In this document: positions 24,352 through 32,465 of the stretch, piece after piece
Numbering within the stretch: the stretch's first letter is position 1
Layout: every line of letters starts with the position of its first letter
The notes under the pieces: generated by a model
What the model was told of the DNA's origin: nothing
The model's database searches: none
What the model saw: the letters and a program-made list of their open reading frames with translations, nothing else
Made by a program: the position numbers and the translations under genes
Assembly: GCA_030744875.1 (NCBI GenBank)
Contig: JASLPR010000085.1
Span: 1-36,942, forward strand
Source of the DNA: Chloroflexota bacterium
GTDB lineage: Bacteria; Chloroflexota; UBA11872; VXNJ01
Length of the DNA: 36,942 nucleotides
Direction of reading: 5' to 3'

Positions 24352-27029
24352 CCATCGAACGGCCCATCGCGCTGTTGCTGTTCGGGCTGCTGCCACTGAT
24401 CGGTTGCCTGGCGTGGACCAGCCGCGCCCGTCTGGCCGGGGGCCGGCGGCTGGTCTCGGCGCTGGTGCGCGTGGCCGGGGTGACGGCGGTGGTGCTGGCG
24501 ATCGCGGGCCCGGGCGCCGCCGACAACCTCCGGGATACGACGGTGTTCGTGCTGGATGTGTCGGACAGCGTGCTGCTGGCCGAACAGGCCCTGCAGCGGG
24601 CCTGGGTCGAGGACGCAATCGCCGCGGCGGCGGACGGTTCGCGGGTGGCGGTGGTCGAGTTTGGCATCCAGGCCCGGGCGACCCGCCTGCCGGCCGAAAT
24701 ACGCGAGTTCGCGGGACTGGCGCCGGGCGCGGACTTCAGCGGGGGCACCGGCGGCTCAGACCTGGCCGGGGCGATCACCCGGGCGCTGGCGTTGATCGGC
24801 GCGGATGGGACCGGCCGGATCGTGCTGCTGACCGACGGTCGTGCCCCGCCGGAGGGCATGGACGTGGTGCTGGCCCGGGCGACCGACGCGGGAGTTCCGA
24901 TCTCATTCGTACCGACGCGGCTGCCGGAGCGGACGGATACAGCCCTGGAGTCGGTGCAGGCGCCGGCCTACGCATCGCCGGGAAGACCGTTTGCGGTGCG
25001 AGTGGTGGCCGTGGCGCAGCGTGAGGCGGACATCCGGCTGCGGCTGTGGGCCGGGGACCGGCTGGCGGCCGATACCCGGGTGCAGGTGCAGCCGGGGGTG
25101 AATCCCCTGGGCACCCGGGTCACCGCCGAGAAAGAAGGCCCGTTGATCCTGCGGGCGGAAATCCTGGACGACGCCGACGCGCTGACCGGCAACAACGTGG
25201 CCGGGGCGATTGTGCGGGTCCTGCCGCCGCCCCGGATCCTGCTGGTGGGCGACCCCACCGGGACGGCAACGCTGGCGGCGGTGCTGGGCGTGCAGGGCTT
25301 CGAGACCACGGAGCTGGCGGCCGCCCGTCTACCGGGGGACGCCACCGCCCTGCAACCGTTCGCGGCGGTGGTGCTGGCGGACGTGCCGGCGAGCGCGCTG
25401 AGCGCCCCGCAGGTGGCGGCGCTGGCGACCTTTGTGCGCGACCGCGGGCACGGCCTCGTCGTGACCGGCGGGCCGAACTCGTTTGGCCCAGGCGGCTATG
25501 AGGGCACGGCGCTGGAGGAACTGCTGCCGGTGCGCTCGCGGCCGCCGGATGAGGAGGAGCAGGGCCTGGCCCTGGTGCTGGTGCTGGATCGCTCGGCAAG
25601 CATGTCGCTGGTGCACGGCGATGACAGCAAGATCGCCCTGGCCCGCGAGGCGGCCATCCAGACGGTGGGCCTGCTGGAACCCGGCGATCAGATCGGTGTG
25701 CTGGCCTTCGCGGTGAACGCAGTGTGGGTCGTGCCGCCGACGCGGATCGAGTCGCCGGAAGATATCGCCGTGATCGAAGCCCAGATACGGGCGATTGGGA
25801 TCGCCGGCAGCACCGATATCTACACGGCGGTGCAGACGGCGCGCCGCCGCATGACCGGGCTGACGGCCGGCCTGAAGCACATGATCTTGATTACCGACGG
25901 CCAAGCCAGCTACGGGGACTTCCGCACGTTCAGCAGCCAGGTACGGCGCGACGGCATCTCGGTGTCGGCGGTGGCGATCGGCAATGACGCGGATACCGAG
26001 CTGCTGGAGGAACTGGCGCGCTCGGGAAACGGGCGCTACTACGCGACCGATGACGCGAGTTCGATACCGGCGCTGCTGACCCAGGAGACGGAAATCGCGC
26101 GCAGTTTCTTCCTGGTGGACCGCCGTCATCAGCCGCGGGTCGCCAACGCGAGCGCAGTTTTCGCCGATGTGGCGGCGGGCGAGTCGGTTCCGTACCTGGG
26201 CGGGTTCGTACGGGTGAACCTGCGGCCGGAGGCGACGGCGGTGCTGGTCTCGGACAGCAATGACCCAATTCTGGCGACCTGGCAACTCGGCTTCGGACGG
26301 GTGGCGGTGTGGACTTCGAACTTCGCTGACGCCTGGACTGATGAGTGGCGGGAATGGGGTGAGTTCACGCGGTTTGCCGGCGGCCTGGCTGATTGGACGG
26401 TAGCGGGCGGATTGGATCGCCAGGCCGGGCTGCGGGTGGGATCGCGGGCCGATGGCGATCGGGTGACGGTGATTGTCGATTCGGTAGACACGGAGGGACG
26501 GTTCCGCAACGGCTTGCCGACTACAGGACTCCTGACGACGCCGGAAGGGGAGATTGTCGAACTGGTGTTTCAACAGACCGCGCCGGGCAGGTACGAAGCG
26601 ACGCTCGCCGCAGCCGCCCCCGGGGCCTACGGGCTGGTCCTGGAGCAGGGCGGGCCCGACGGCGCGCCGATTGGGCCCGTGGAGGATGGGTTTGTGGTCC
26701 CGTATTCGATTGAGTTCCAGCCGGGCCGGTCGGGGAAGCCGCTGCTGGAGGCGATCGCCGATCGTACCGGCGGCGCGACGCTGACCGACGTGGCGCGGGC
26801 CACCGGCGACAACGGCCTGGTGGCGGCGGAAAGCCTGGTGCCGCTGTTGCTGACGGTCGGGATGCTGCTGTTCGTGGTCGATGTGGCAGTGCGCCGACTG
26901 CGGACCGGGCGGGCGGAGCTGCGGGAGCAGTACCGCGATGTCCTAGAATGGTTTGACCACCACCACCCGGGAAGGGTTGCCGCGATGATCACCCGCCGTG
27001 TGCGGCAGGGACGCCCCGGTTCCGGCTAG
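24348..27029 (+). CDS. Membrane protein with two VWA domains around a glutamine amidotransferase-like domain
   Basis: The 893-residue protein has two N-terminal helices (about 5-25 and 37-55), then a first VWA domain with intact MIDAS DVSDS (Asp70-Ser72-Ser74). A class I amidotransferase-like domain follows (about 285-390, RILLVGDPTGTATL and VVTGGPNSFGPGGYEGT), without an evident catalytic cysteine. A second VWA domain has DRSAS (Asp414-Ser416-Ser418) and GSTDIYTAV. After a beta-rich region one C-terminal helix ends the fold (about 850-870). Such proteins (COG5426-like) recur in MoxR/DUF58 clusters. The ATG at 24348 overlaps the previous stop by four bases. It acts at the membrane in an unknown process. 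Confidence 0.88.
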   Translation: MTIERPIALLLFGLLPLIGCLAWTSRARLAGGRRLVSALVRVAGVTAVVLAIAGPGAADNLRDTTVFVLDVSDSVLLAEQALQRAWVEDAIAAAADGSRVAVVEFGIQARATRLPAEIREFAGLAPGADFSGGTGGSDLAGAITRALALIGADGTGRIVLLTDGRAPPEGMDVVLARATDAGVPISFVPTRLPERTDTALESVQAPAYASPGRPFAVRVVAVAQREADIRLRLWAGDRLAADTRVQVQPGVNPLGTRVTAEKEGPLILRAEILDDADALTGNNVAGAIVRVLPPPRILLVGDPTGTATLAAVLGVQGFETTELAAARLPGDATALQPFAAVVLADVPASALSAPQVAALATFVRDRGHGLVVTGGPNSFGPGGYEGTALEELLPVRSRPPDEEEQGLALVLVLDRSASMSLVHGDDSKIALAREAAIQTVGLLEPGDQIGVLAFAVNAVWVVPPTRIESPEDIAVIEAQIRAIGIAGSTDIYTAVQTARRRMTGLTAGLKHMILITDGQASYGDFRTFSSQVRRDGISVSAVAIGNDADTELLEELARSGNGRYYATDDASSIPALLTQETEIARSFFLVDRRHQPRVANASAVFADVAAGESVPYLGGFVRVNLRPEATAVLVSDSNDPILATWQLGFGRVAVWTSNFADAWTDEWREWGEFTRFAGGLADWTVAGGLDRQAGLRVGSRADGDRVTVIVDSVDTEGRFRNGLPTTGLLTTPEGEIVELVFQQTAPGRYEATLAAAAPGAYGLVLEQGGPDGAPIGPVEDGFVVPYSIEFQPGRSGKPLLEAIADRTGGATLTDVARATGDNGLVAAESLVPLLLTVGMLLFVVDVAVRRLRTGRAELREQYRDVLEWFDHHHPGRVAAMITRRVRQGRPGSG

Positions 27030-27034
27030 CCGAC

Positions 27035-28426
27035 ATGGACGTACTGGGCTCAATCGCAACAGTTTTCGCACGGGGCGGCTTCGAGATTTATCTCGTGGGC
27101 GGCTCGGTTCGCGACCGGCTGCTGGGCAGGCCGTCGAAAGACCTGGACCTGACGACGCCGGCACGGCCGGACGATATCAAGCGGCTGCTGCGACAGGCCA
27201 AACCCGACAGTGTCTACGAGGTCGGCGCGCGCTTCGGAACCATCGGGGCGGTGTTTGGGGACCTGAACGTGGAGGTCACGACCTACCGCGCGGAGTGGTA
27301 CCCGGAGGAGAGTTCGCGATATCCGGAGGTGGAGTTTGGCGACAGCCTGCAGGACGATCTGGCGCGGCGCGATTTCACCATCAACGCCATCGCCCAGGAC
27401 ATCGGCACTGGCAAGATCACCGATCCCCACGGGGGAACGGCGGACCTGGCGAAGCGGACCATTCGGGCGGTCGGGAGCCCGACCGATCGATTCGCGGAGG
27501 ACCCGCTGCGGATGTTGCGGGGGGTGCGGCTGGCGACCCAGCTGCGATTTGAAATTGATCCGAAAACGGCCGCCGCGATCAAAGGCGGGGCCAGCCGCCT
27601 GCAATTCATCAGCGCCGAGCGAATCCGCGATGAGCTGATCCATGTCCTGGTGTCGGATCAGCCGGGGGCCGGGATCGCGCGCATGTTTGAGCTGGGGCTC
27701 ATTCGCTTCATCATCCCCGAACTGGTCGACCTGGCCTCGACGGAACAGGATGATCGCCACCAGCACAAGGACGTGCTTACCCACACGCTGCGGGTGCTGG
27801 CGGGGGTGCCGGCCAATCCGCCGGTGCGCCTGGCGGCGCTGCTGCACGACATTGGCAAGCCGGCAACGATGACCGCCAAAGGCGGGCGGGTGCATTTCCA
27901 TCGCCACGAAATGGTGGGCGCGCGGTTGGCGCGCAAGATTCTGGATCGGCTGAACTTTGATCGGGCCACCGTTCGGACGGTGACCGACCTGGTGGCGCTG
28001 CACATGCGCTCGAATCTGTATGAGTCGGACTGGACCGATGGCGCCGTGCGGAGGTACATACGCGAGGTGGGCGAACTGCGGCCGTGGTTGCTGGCGCTCT
28101 CGCGGGCGGACATCACCAGCTATCACCCGAAGCGGGTCGCGAACGGCCTGAAGCGGGTGGCGGAATTGGCGGCGCGCTGCGAGCTGCTGGCGGGGCAGGC
28201 GGATGTGGCGCGGATGGACAGCCCCCTGGACGGCACGGCATTGATGGAGCTCTTCGATCGCGGGCCGGGGCCATGGATCAAGCCGATAAAGGACTACCTG
28301 CTGGGGCTGGTGCTGGATGGCGAACTGGACCAGGCAGACGTGTCGACGGCGACGCGGCTGGCGCGGGATTTCGTGGACAATGGGGCGGCGGCCGAGGAAG
28401 TCGCGGAGGCCCCGGAGGAGGACTGA
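27035..28426 (+). CDS. cca: tRNA nucleotidyltransferase (CCA-adding enzyme family)
   Basis: This class II nucleotidyltransferase repairs or completes the tRNA 3' CCA. The 463 residues have the catalytic head GGSVRDRLLGRPSKDLDLTT (Asp36 and Asp38 of the DxD pair), RRDFTINAIA, RFAEDPLRMLRGVRLATQL, and a C-terminal HD domain with LLHDIGKP (about 268-275) and FHRHEMVGA. It starts five bases after the VWA gene. Poly(A) polymerase or a CC- or A-only adding enzyme cannot be excluded by motif alone. Both tRNAs in this window encode CCA, so the role may be repair. Confidence 0.92.
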   Translation: MDVLGSIATVFARGGFEIYLVGGSVRDRLLGRPSKDLDLTTPARPDDIKRLLRQAKPDSVYEVGARFGTIGAVFGDLNVEVTTYRAEWYPEESSRYPEVEFGDSLQDDLARRDFTINAIAQDIGTGKITDPHGGTADLAKRTIRAVGSPTDRFAEDPLRMLRGVRLATQLRFEIDPKTAAAIKGGASRLQFISAERIRDELIHVLVSDQPGAGIARMFELGLIRFIIPELVDLASTEQDDRHQHKDVLTHTLRVLAGVPANPPVRLAALLHDIGKPATMTAKGGRVHFHRHEMVGARLARKILDRLNFDRATVRTVTDLVALHMRSNLYESDWTDGAVRRYIREVGELRPWLLALSRADITSYHPKRVANGLKRVAELAARCELLAGQADVARMDSPLDGTALMELFDRGPGPWIKPIKDYLLGLVLDGELDQADVSTATRLARDFVDNGAAAEEVAEAPEED

Positions 28427-28451
28427 GGGGGTCGAGCGGTGGCGGGGCGGA

Positions 28452-29087
28452 TCAGTCGGGAAGCCACCCCCGGCGGACGGCATCATCGATCAGTTCGCGA
28501 GCGAGATCCCAGAGGCGCGGCGCGCCGTCGGCGATGGGTCGGTTGATCCGGTGGACCTGGTCAGCGGTGATGCCGTGTTCGCGCCAGGCGGCGCCGCCGC
28601 CGAGGTAGTTGAGCAACATTGGTTGCAGGCAATCGATGGCCCTGGCGAAGACCGACTCGGCGGTTTGCAGGGCTTCGAATTCGTCCCAGAGGGCGCGGAA
28701 CTCGGCGGCCTGGTCGGATGGCAGGACGTTGAAGATTCGCTCGGCAGCGGCAAGCTTGCGCGCGACCTGGTCCTGGCGGCCGGCTTCATCGTAGATCATG
28801 ACGTCGCCGGCGTCGATCTCGACCAGGTCGTGGACCAGCAGCATCCGGATGACGCGGCTCGAATCGACCGGCCGGTCGGCGTACTCGCACAGGGTGGCCG
28901 CCATGAGCGCGACGTGCCAGGAGTGCTCGGCATCATTCTCACGGGTCCGGCCGCCATCGACCAGCGCGGTGCGCATCACGGTGCGCAGGTGGCCGATCTC
29001 GGCGACAAATCCAATCTGTTGGCCGAGGCGCCCCTCGAGACCTTCGCGCAGCAGATCGATAGGTTCCGGGCTCATGCGGCTTCCCAT
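28452..29087 (-). CDS. HD-domain hydrolase of the HDDC2/YfbR 5'-deoxynucleotidase type
   Basis: The 211-residue cytosolic protein has the metal-binding HD motifs of the YfbR/HDDC2 family: His33 (IGHLRTVMR), ENDAEHSWHVALMA (His55), LLVHDLVEIDAGD (His86-Asp87) and a later Asp in the ARAIDCLQPMLLN helix. These enzymes remove phosphate from nucleoside 5'-monophosphates, mainly deoxy forms. Start is ATG 29087; ATG 29075 (MSPEP) is an equal alternative, having GGGA six bases upstream. It is convergent with cca, 25 bases away. It probably sits in the same leftward run as the CheX-like gene. Confidence 0.87.
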   Translation of the reverse strand: MGSRMSPEPIDLLREGLEGRLGQQIGFVAEIGHLRTVMRTALVDGGRTRENDAEHSWHVALMAATLCEYADRPVDSSRVIRMLLVHDLVEIDAGDVMIYDEAGRQDQVARKLAAAERIFNVLPSDQAAEFRALWDEFEALQTAESVFARAIDCLQPMLLNYLGGGAAWREHGITADQVHRINRPIADGAPRLWDLARELIDDAVRRGWLPD

Positions 29088-29124
29088 CCGGCGCCGGGGA
29101 CGCGCCCGGCGATCACGGATGGGC

Positions 29125-29559
29125 CTAGACGGCCGACCGGATGACGGCGACTTCCATCACCAGGTCGCCGAGGTCGGTCTTGAGGGGCACGGAGACCCGC
29201 AGGAGATCGAGGGTGGAGAGGCTGGCGCCCTTGCCTTTGATCAGCAGCGGCGGGGAGATGTCCATGCTGAGGCCGATTTCGTCGATTTCGGTGGCTTCGA
29301 CGCCCACTACCTCGCGGAAGAAATTGAACGCGTACTCGGCGGAAACGGAGATCAGGAACACTCCGGAGATTTCGCCGATCAACCCGATGACGGAGGTGAT
29401 CTCGTGGGCCAGCGCCCCGCCTTTGGTCAGCGAGGGCTTGCTGGTCCGGAGGACCTTTGAGTGCGTTTCCTTCTGGAGCACATCCTGAATGGCCCGAATG
29501 AACGGGTTGATGAGCTCGGCATCAAGAGTGAGCCCTTCATGGCTGACCTTTTGCGCCAT
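29125..29559 (-). CDS. CheX-like protein lacking the catalytic helix
   Basis: The 144 residues resemble CheX, the CheY-P phosphatase. They run NPFIRAIQDVLQ, then SVIGLIGEISGVFLISV, then FFREVVGVEATEIDEIG, then DISPPLLIKGKG, then strands ending in the expected TDLGDLVMEVAVI. Real CheX carries an ExxN helix (Glu and Asn catalytic) between the third and fourth of these blocks; here EIDE runs almost directly into IGLSMDISPP, so the helix appears deleted. Dephosphorylation would then be impossible, leaving perhaps binding only. No other chemotaxis gene is present. GGGGAG lies ten bases before the ATG. It is divergent from the DUF5069 pair. Confidence 0.75.
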   Translation of the reverse strand: MAQKVSHEGLTLDAELINPFIRAIQDVLQKETHSKVLRTSKPSLTKGGALAHEITSVIGLIGEISGVFLISVSAEYAFNFFREVVGVEATEIDEIGLSMDISPPLLIKGKGASLSTLDLLRVSVPLKTDLGDLVMEVAVIRSAV

Positions 29560-29667
29560 CTGTTTCGATCTCCCCGTTTTGCCACTGCCGGACCCCGCAT
29601 CGCACCGATTTCGCGCTGCCGTTCAGTGTCCTCCGCTCGGGGATTTTGGTGTCTTCGGAAACGAACT

Positions 29668-29685
29668 GGAAGTTGCGAAACTTCC
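29668..29685. repeat. Perfect 7-bp inverted repeat with GCGA loop
   Basis: GGAAGTT, loop GCGA, AACTTCC. It lies in the divergent region between the CheX-like and DUF5069 genes. It may be an operator for a dimeric regulator or an RNA hairpin with a GNRA-type loop. Confidence 0.55.
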
Positions 29686-29763
29686 CAAACTCTGCCCTTC
29701 TTCCCGAACCGATGTGACCCAACCGCCGCGGAAGGGGGAATGGTGCGCCGTCCGGTTCATCGC

Positions 29764-29769
29764 TAGGAT
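29764..29769 (+). promoter_or_regulatory. Candidate -10 element of the DUF5069 genes
   Basis: TAGGAT lies 78 bases before the start of the first DUF5069 gene, further than elsewhere. No -35 box is seen. Confidence 0.2.
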
Positions 29770-29847
29770 ATGCAGCACCGCATTTGCTCCGAATTGCCGC
29801 AGAGGTCGTCGGACCGCAGACGGATTCCGGCAAGAAGGGTTGGCCGG

Positions 29848-30714
29848 ATGGACCTGACCACAAAGGCGCCCCGCAGCCCGTACGCAAAAATCGGACATAT
29901 CGTCTTCGTCGCGCGAACTCTGGACAAGGTCCGGGCGGAACTGGCCGGGACGCTGGGCTCCTACCACTGGCGGGTGGGAACTTCGGCGACGGTGCTGGAA
30001 TGGCTCGGGATCGACGCCGACGAACTACTGGCGGCGATGCCGGAGCTCGCCGATGACGCCGCCGCCTGGAACTGGATCGAAGCGCGGATGACGCGGCGCA
30101 CGGATGTCGAGATCGCATCGTTCAACGCCGCGATGATCGAGCGACGCCCGGAAGGCGCCGACTCGCGCCGCCGGCACCGGGAGTACCTAGAGGAGGTCGG
30201 CATCACGGAGGATCTGGAGGCACTGGGCGAGGTGATGACTTCGATGGAGCGCCTGGAGTGGAACGACCGGCGCGAGACCGAGCCGCCGGCGCCCGGGATC
30301 GACCTGACCACCGGGGTGCCGCGCAGCCCCTACGAGCGCATGCTGGGCATGGTGTTCCTGCCGCGCACGATCGACAAAGCGCGGGCCGAGCTGGCCGGCA
30401 AGGGGGGCGAGTACCTGTTCCGCGGGGGCCAGTCGGCCCCGGGGCTGGACCTGCTGGGAATCACGCCGGAGGAGCTCTTCGAGGCGCTGTGCGAGAATCC
30501 GACCGACGCAGATATTCGCGCCTGGATCACCGCAAACGCGGCAATGCCGGGAAACCTAGAGATTGCGCGGTACAACCGGTACGCGATCGAACGACGGGCG
30601 CGGACGCCGGAGCAGATCGAGTGGCATCGCAACTACCTGGCCGGCATCGGCATCGAGCACCTGGCCGAGATCCTGACGATGTACGAACGGCTGGAGTGGG
30701 ACGAAAACCGCTGA
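29848..30714 (+). CDS. Protein of two fused DUF5069 domains
   Basis: From the ATG at 29848 the protein has 288 residues. It contains two copies of the DUF5069 domain: residues 1-140 begin MDLTTKAPRSPYAKIGHIVF and residues 150-288 begin DLTTGVPRSPYERMLGMVF. Each half has the family pattern of R(T/M)(L/I)DKxRAELAG near the start, GI(D/T)xxEL in the middle and a TxMERLEW or TMYERLEW end. AAGGG lies eight bases before the ATG. An upstream ATG at 29770 would add 26 unrelated residues. The next gene is a third, separate copy 16 bases downstream. DUF5069 has no known function. Confidence 0.85.
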   Translation: MDLTTKAPRSPYAKIGHIVFVARTLDKVRAELAGTLGSYHWRVGTSATVLEWLGIDADELLAAMPELADDAAAWNWIEARMTRRTDVEIASFNAAMIERRPEGADSRRRHREYLEEVGITEDLEALGEVMTSMERLEWNDRRETEPPAPGIDLTTGVPRSPYERMLGMVFLPRTIDKARAELAGKGGEYLFRGGQSAPGLDLLGITPEELFEALCENPTDADIRAWITANAAMPGNLEIARYNRYAIERRARTPEQIEWHRNYLAGIGIEHLAEILTMYERLEWDENR

Positions 30715-30730
30715 TGAGAGGAACTCAACC

Positions 30731-31168
30731 ATGGATCTGACCAGAGAGTATCCGCGCAGCCCGGGAGCCGAGTTGCACGGGATCGCGTTCATTCCACGGG
30801 CAATCGACAAGGGTCGCGCCGACCTGGCGGGGACGGTTGGCGAGTACTTCTCGCGCATCGGCTTCTCGAAGGTGCTGACCGACTTCCTGGAAATCGACAT
30901 CGACGAGTTCGTCGAGGCCCTGGCGGAGCTGCCCGATGACGAGGCGGTATGGGGCTGGGTATCTACAAGAATGGCGCCGCGCACCGCGGCCGAGATCGCG
31001 GAGTTTAACCAGGGGCTGTTAGACAGGAAGGCCAATCCGGATTTCGTCGAGCGGCATCGCGGCTTCCTGGAGCCAATGGGGTTGGCGCACCTGGCGGACA
31101 AGATCAGCGTATGCGAGCGGCTCGATCTTGAGGAGGGGCGGAGCGTCCCCGGGATCGAGAACCGGTAG
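30731..31168 (+). CDS. Single-domain DUF5069 protein
   Basis: The 145 residues form one DUF5069 domain: MDLTREYPRSPGAELHGIAF, RAIDKGRADLAGTVGEYF, then FLEIDIDEFVEALAELPDD, ending in VCERLDLEEG. A good ribosome binding site, AGAGGAA, precedes the ATG. It lies 16 bases after the two-domain protein and 62 bases before the LigC-like gene, so the three are probably co-transcribed. Function is unknown. Cytosolic. Confidence 0.88.
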   Translation: MDLTREYPRSPGAELHGIAFIPRAIDKGRADLAGTVGEYFSRIGFSKVLTDFLEIDIDEFVEALAELPDDEAVWGWVSTRMAPRTAAEIAEFNQGLLDRKANPDFVERHRGFLEPMGLAHLADKISVCERLDLEEGRSVPGIENR

Positions 31169-31230
31169 CTGCGATGGGGGGGCAGTCGGTTCCCGGACGT
31201 TGCGATCGCGGTGTGGAGCCCGGAGGGTCG

Positions 31231-32202
31231 ATGCGATTCTGCATAGCCGGCTACGGCGCGATCGCGGCGCACCACCGGGACGCGCTGCTGGCGATGGACG
31301 GGGTGGGCATCGACGTGGTGATGGGCCGGCGGATCGGCCCAACCCGGGAATTCGCCGAGACCTGCGGGGCCGCGCTGGCGACCACCGACCTAGCCGAAGC
31401 CCTGGCCCAACCGAGAATCGATGCGGTGCTGGTGGCGTCGCCGAGCCAGGTTCACTACGAACAGACTCGGGCGGCCCTGGCGGCGGGCAAGCACGTCCTG
31501 CTGGAAATCCCGATGGCCCTGGGACTGGCCGCGGCCGAGGAACTCTGCGCGCTGGCCGACGCCGCCGGGCGGACGCTGATGATCTGCCACACGCACCGCT
31601 ACCGACCCTTCATTCGCGGTCTCAAGCGACGGATCTCGGAAGGGGATTTGCACCTCCATCATCTGCACTGCGAGTGGCACTTCTTTCGGCGCTCCGACGA
31701 GGGATTCGCGGGCTCGCGGCGTAGCTGGACCGACAACCTGCTGTGGCACCACGCCGGGCATGTGGTGGACGACGCGGTGTGGCTGTTTGGCAAGGAACCG
31801 GAGCGCGCCGAAGCGGTACTGGGACCGTCCGGTGGCCACGGCGGGATAAGCCGGGACCTGGGAGCGCACTTGCAGTTCGCGGGCGGGGGAATCGCTTCGT
31901 ACGCGATGTCCTACAACGCGCATGTGTCGGAGCAGCGGGTGCGGATCAGCTTCATCTGTGAGGAGGACACCTTTACGCTGGAGGGTGACCACTTTTCGAG
32001 TCACGATGCCACCACGAAGCACCTGGACCTGAACGAGGCGTCGATTCCGCGGCAGAACGTAGAGTTCGTCGACGCGGTACGGGAGGGCCGGAAACCGCTG
32101 ACCGCGGGCCGCGCGATGCTGGCGTCGATGCGGACGCTGCACCGACTGGAGGTCAGCGCCAACCGGCCCGCCGCCGCGGATCGGGACGAAACGCCGGTTT
32201 GA
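31231..32202 (+). CDS. LigC-like Gfo/Idh/MocA family oxidoreductase with EIP instead of EKP
   Basis: From ATG 31231 (GGAGG four bases upstream) the protein has 323 residues. The Rossmann fold begins MRFCIAGYGAIAAHHRD. At the usual EKP site it reads EIPMAL (Glu92-Ile93-Pro94). The central block CHTHRYRPFIRGL, then EWHFFRRS, then RSWTDNLLWHHAGHVVDDA resembles LigC (4-carboxy-2-hydroxymuconate-6-semialdehyde dehydrogenase of the protocatechuate 4,5-cleavage pathway), as I recall it. The actual substrate here is unproven and no other lig gene is present. Its stop is followed by the small membrane protein gene. Confidence 0.85.
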   Translation: MRFCIAGYGAIAAHHRDALLAMDGVGIDVVMGRRIGPTREFAETCGAALATTDLAEALAQPRIDAVLVASPSQVHYEQTRAALAAGKHVLLEIPMALGLAAAEELCALADAAGRTLMICHTHRYRPFIRGLKRRISEGDLHLHHLHCEWHFFRRSDEGFAGSRRSWTDNLLWHHAGHVVDDAVWLFGKEPERAEAVLGPSGGHGGISRDLGAHLQFAGGGIASYAMSYNAHVSEQRVRISFICEEDTFTLEGDHFSSHDATTKHLDLNEASIPRQNVEFVDAVREGRKPLTAGRAMLASMRTLHRLEVSANRPAAADRDETPV

Positions 32203-32207
32203 GCGAG

Positions 32208-32213
32208 TAGAAT
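32208..32213 (+). promoter_or_regulatory. Candidate -10 element of the 41-residue protein
   Basis: TAGAAT lies 52 bases before the ATG at 32266, in the 63-base gap after the LigC-like gene. No -35 box is seen. Confidence 0.4.
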
Positions 32214-32265
32214 CCGGTGAGCCGCCTGGTGGGTCCCGGGCTGGCGTTGAGCAACCGGAGCGAGC

Positions 32266-32391
32266 ATGGCGAAGCGCAGCACGACGAGTCCGCTTTCGTG
32301 CCTGGTGACGATCTTGATCGTAATCGGCGCCTTTATCGCCATGGCGGCGTTCGCCATCCTGCTGGCGAATTGGCTGCTGCCCGGGGTTTGA
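32266..32391 (+). CDS. 41-residue single-pass membrane protein, function unknown
   Basis: The frame reads MAKRSTTSPLSC, a hydrophobic helix of about 24 residues (LVTILIVIGAFIAMAAFAIL and on), and a short tail NWLLPGV. GGAG lies five bases before the ATG, and a TAGAAT -10 site lies 52 bases upstream. A positively charged N-terminus and one helix suggest an inner membrane protein with the N-terminus inside. It precedes the lamin-tail lipoprotein frame by less than 80 bases. No family recognised. Confidence 0.6.
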   Translation: MAKRSTTSPLSCLVTILIVIGAFIAMAAFAILLANWLLPGV

Positions 32392-32465
32392 CCGTCGTGA
32401 GAACCTAGCCGGGAGTCGCAAGATGGAGCCTGCTACCGGCGCTGCTCGGGCTCTCCGTCATCTTC

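Noticed and set aside
29770-29847. ATG 29770 as the start of the two-domain DUF5069 protein
   Set aside because: The added residues are Arg-rich and unrelated to the family; ATG 29848 has AAGGG at proper spacing and the family N-terminus.
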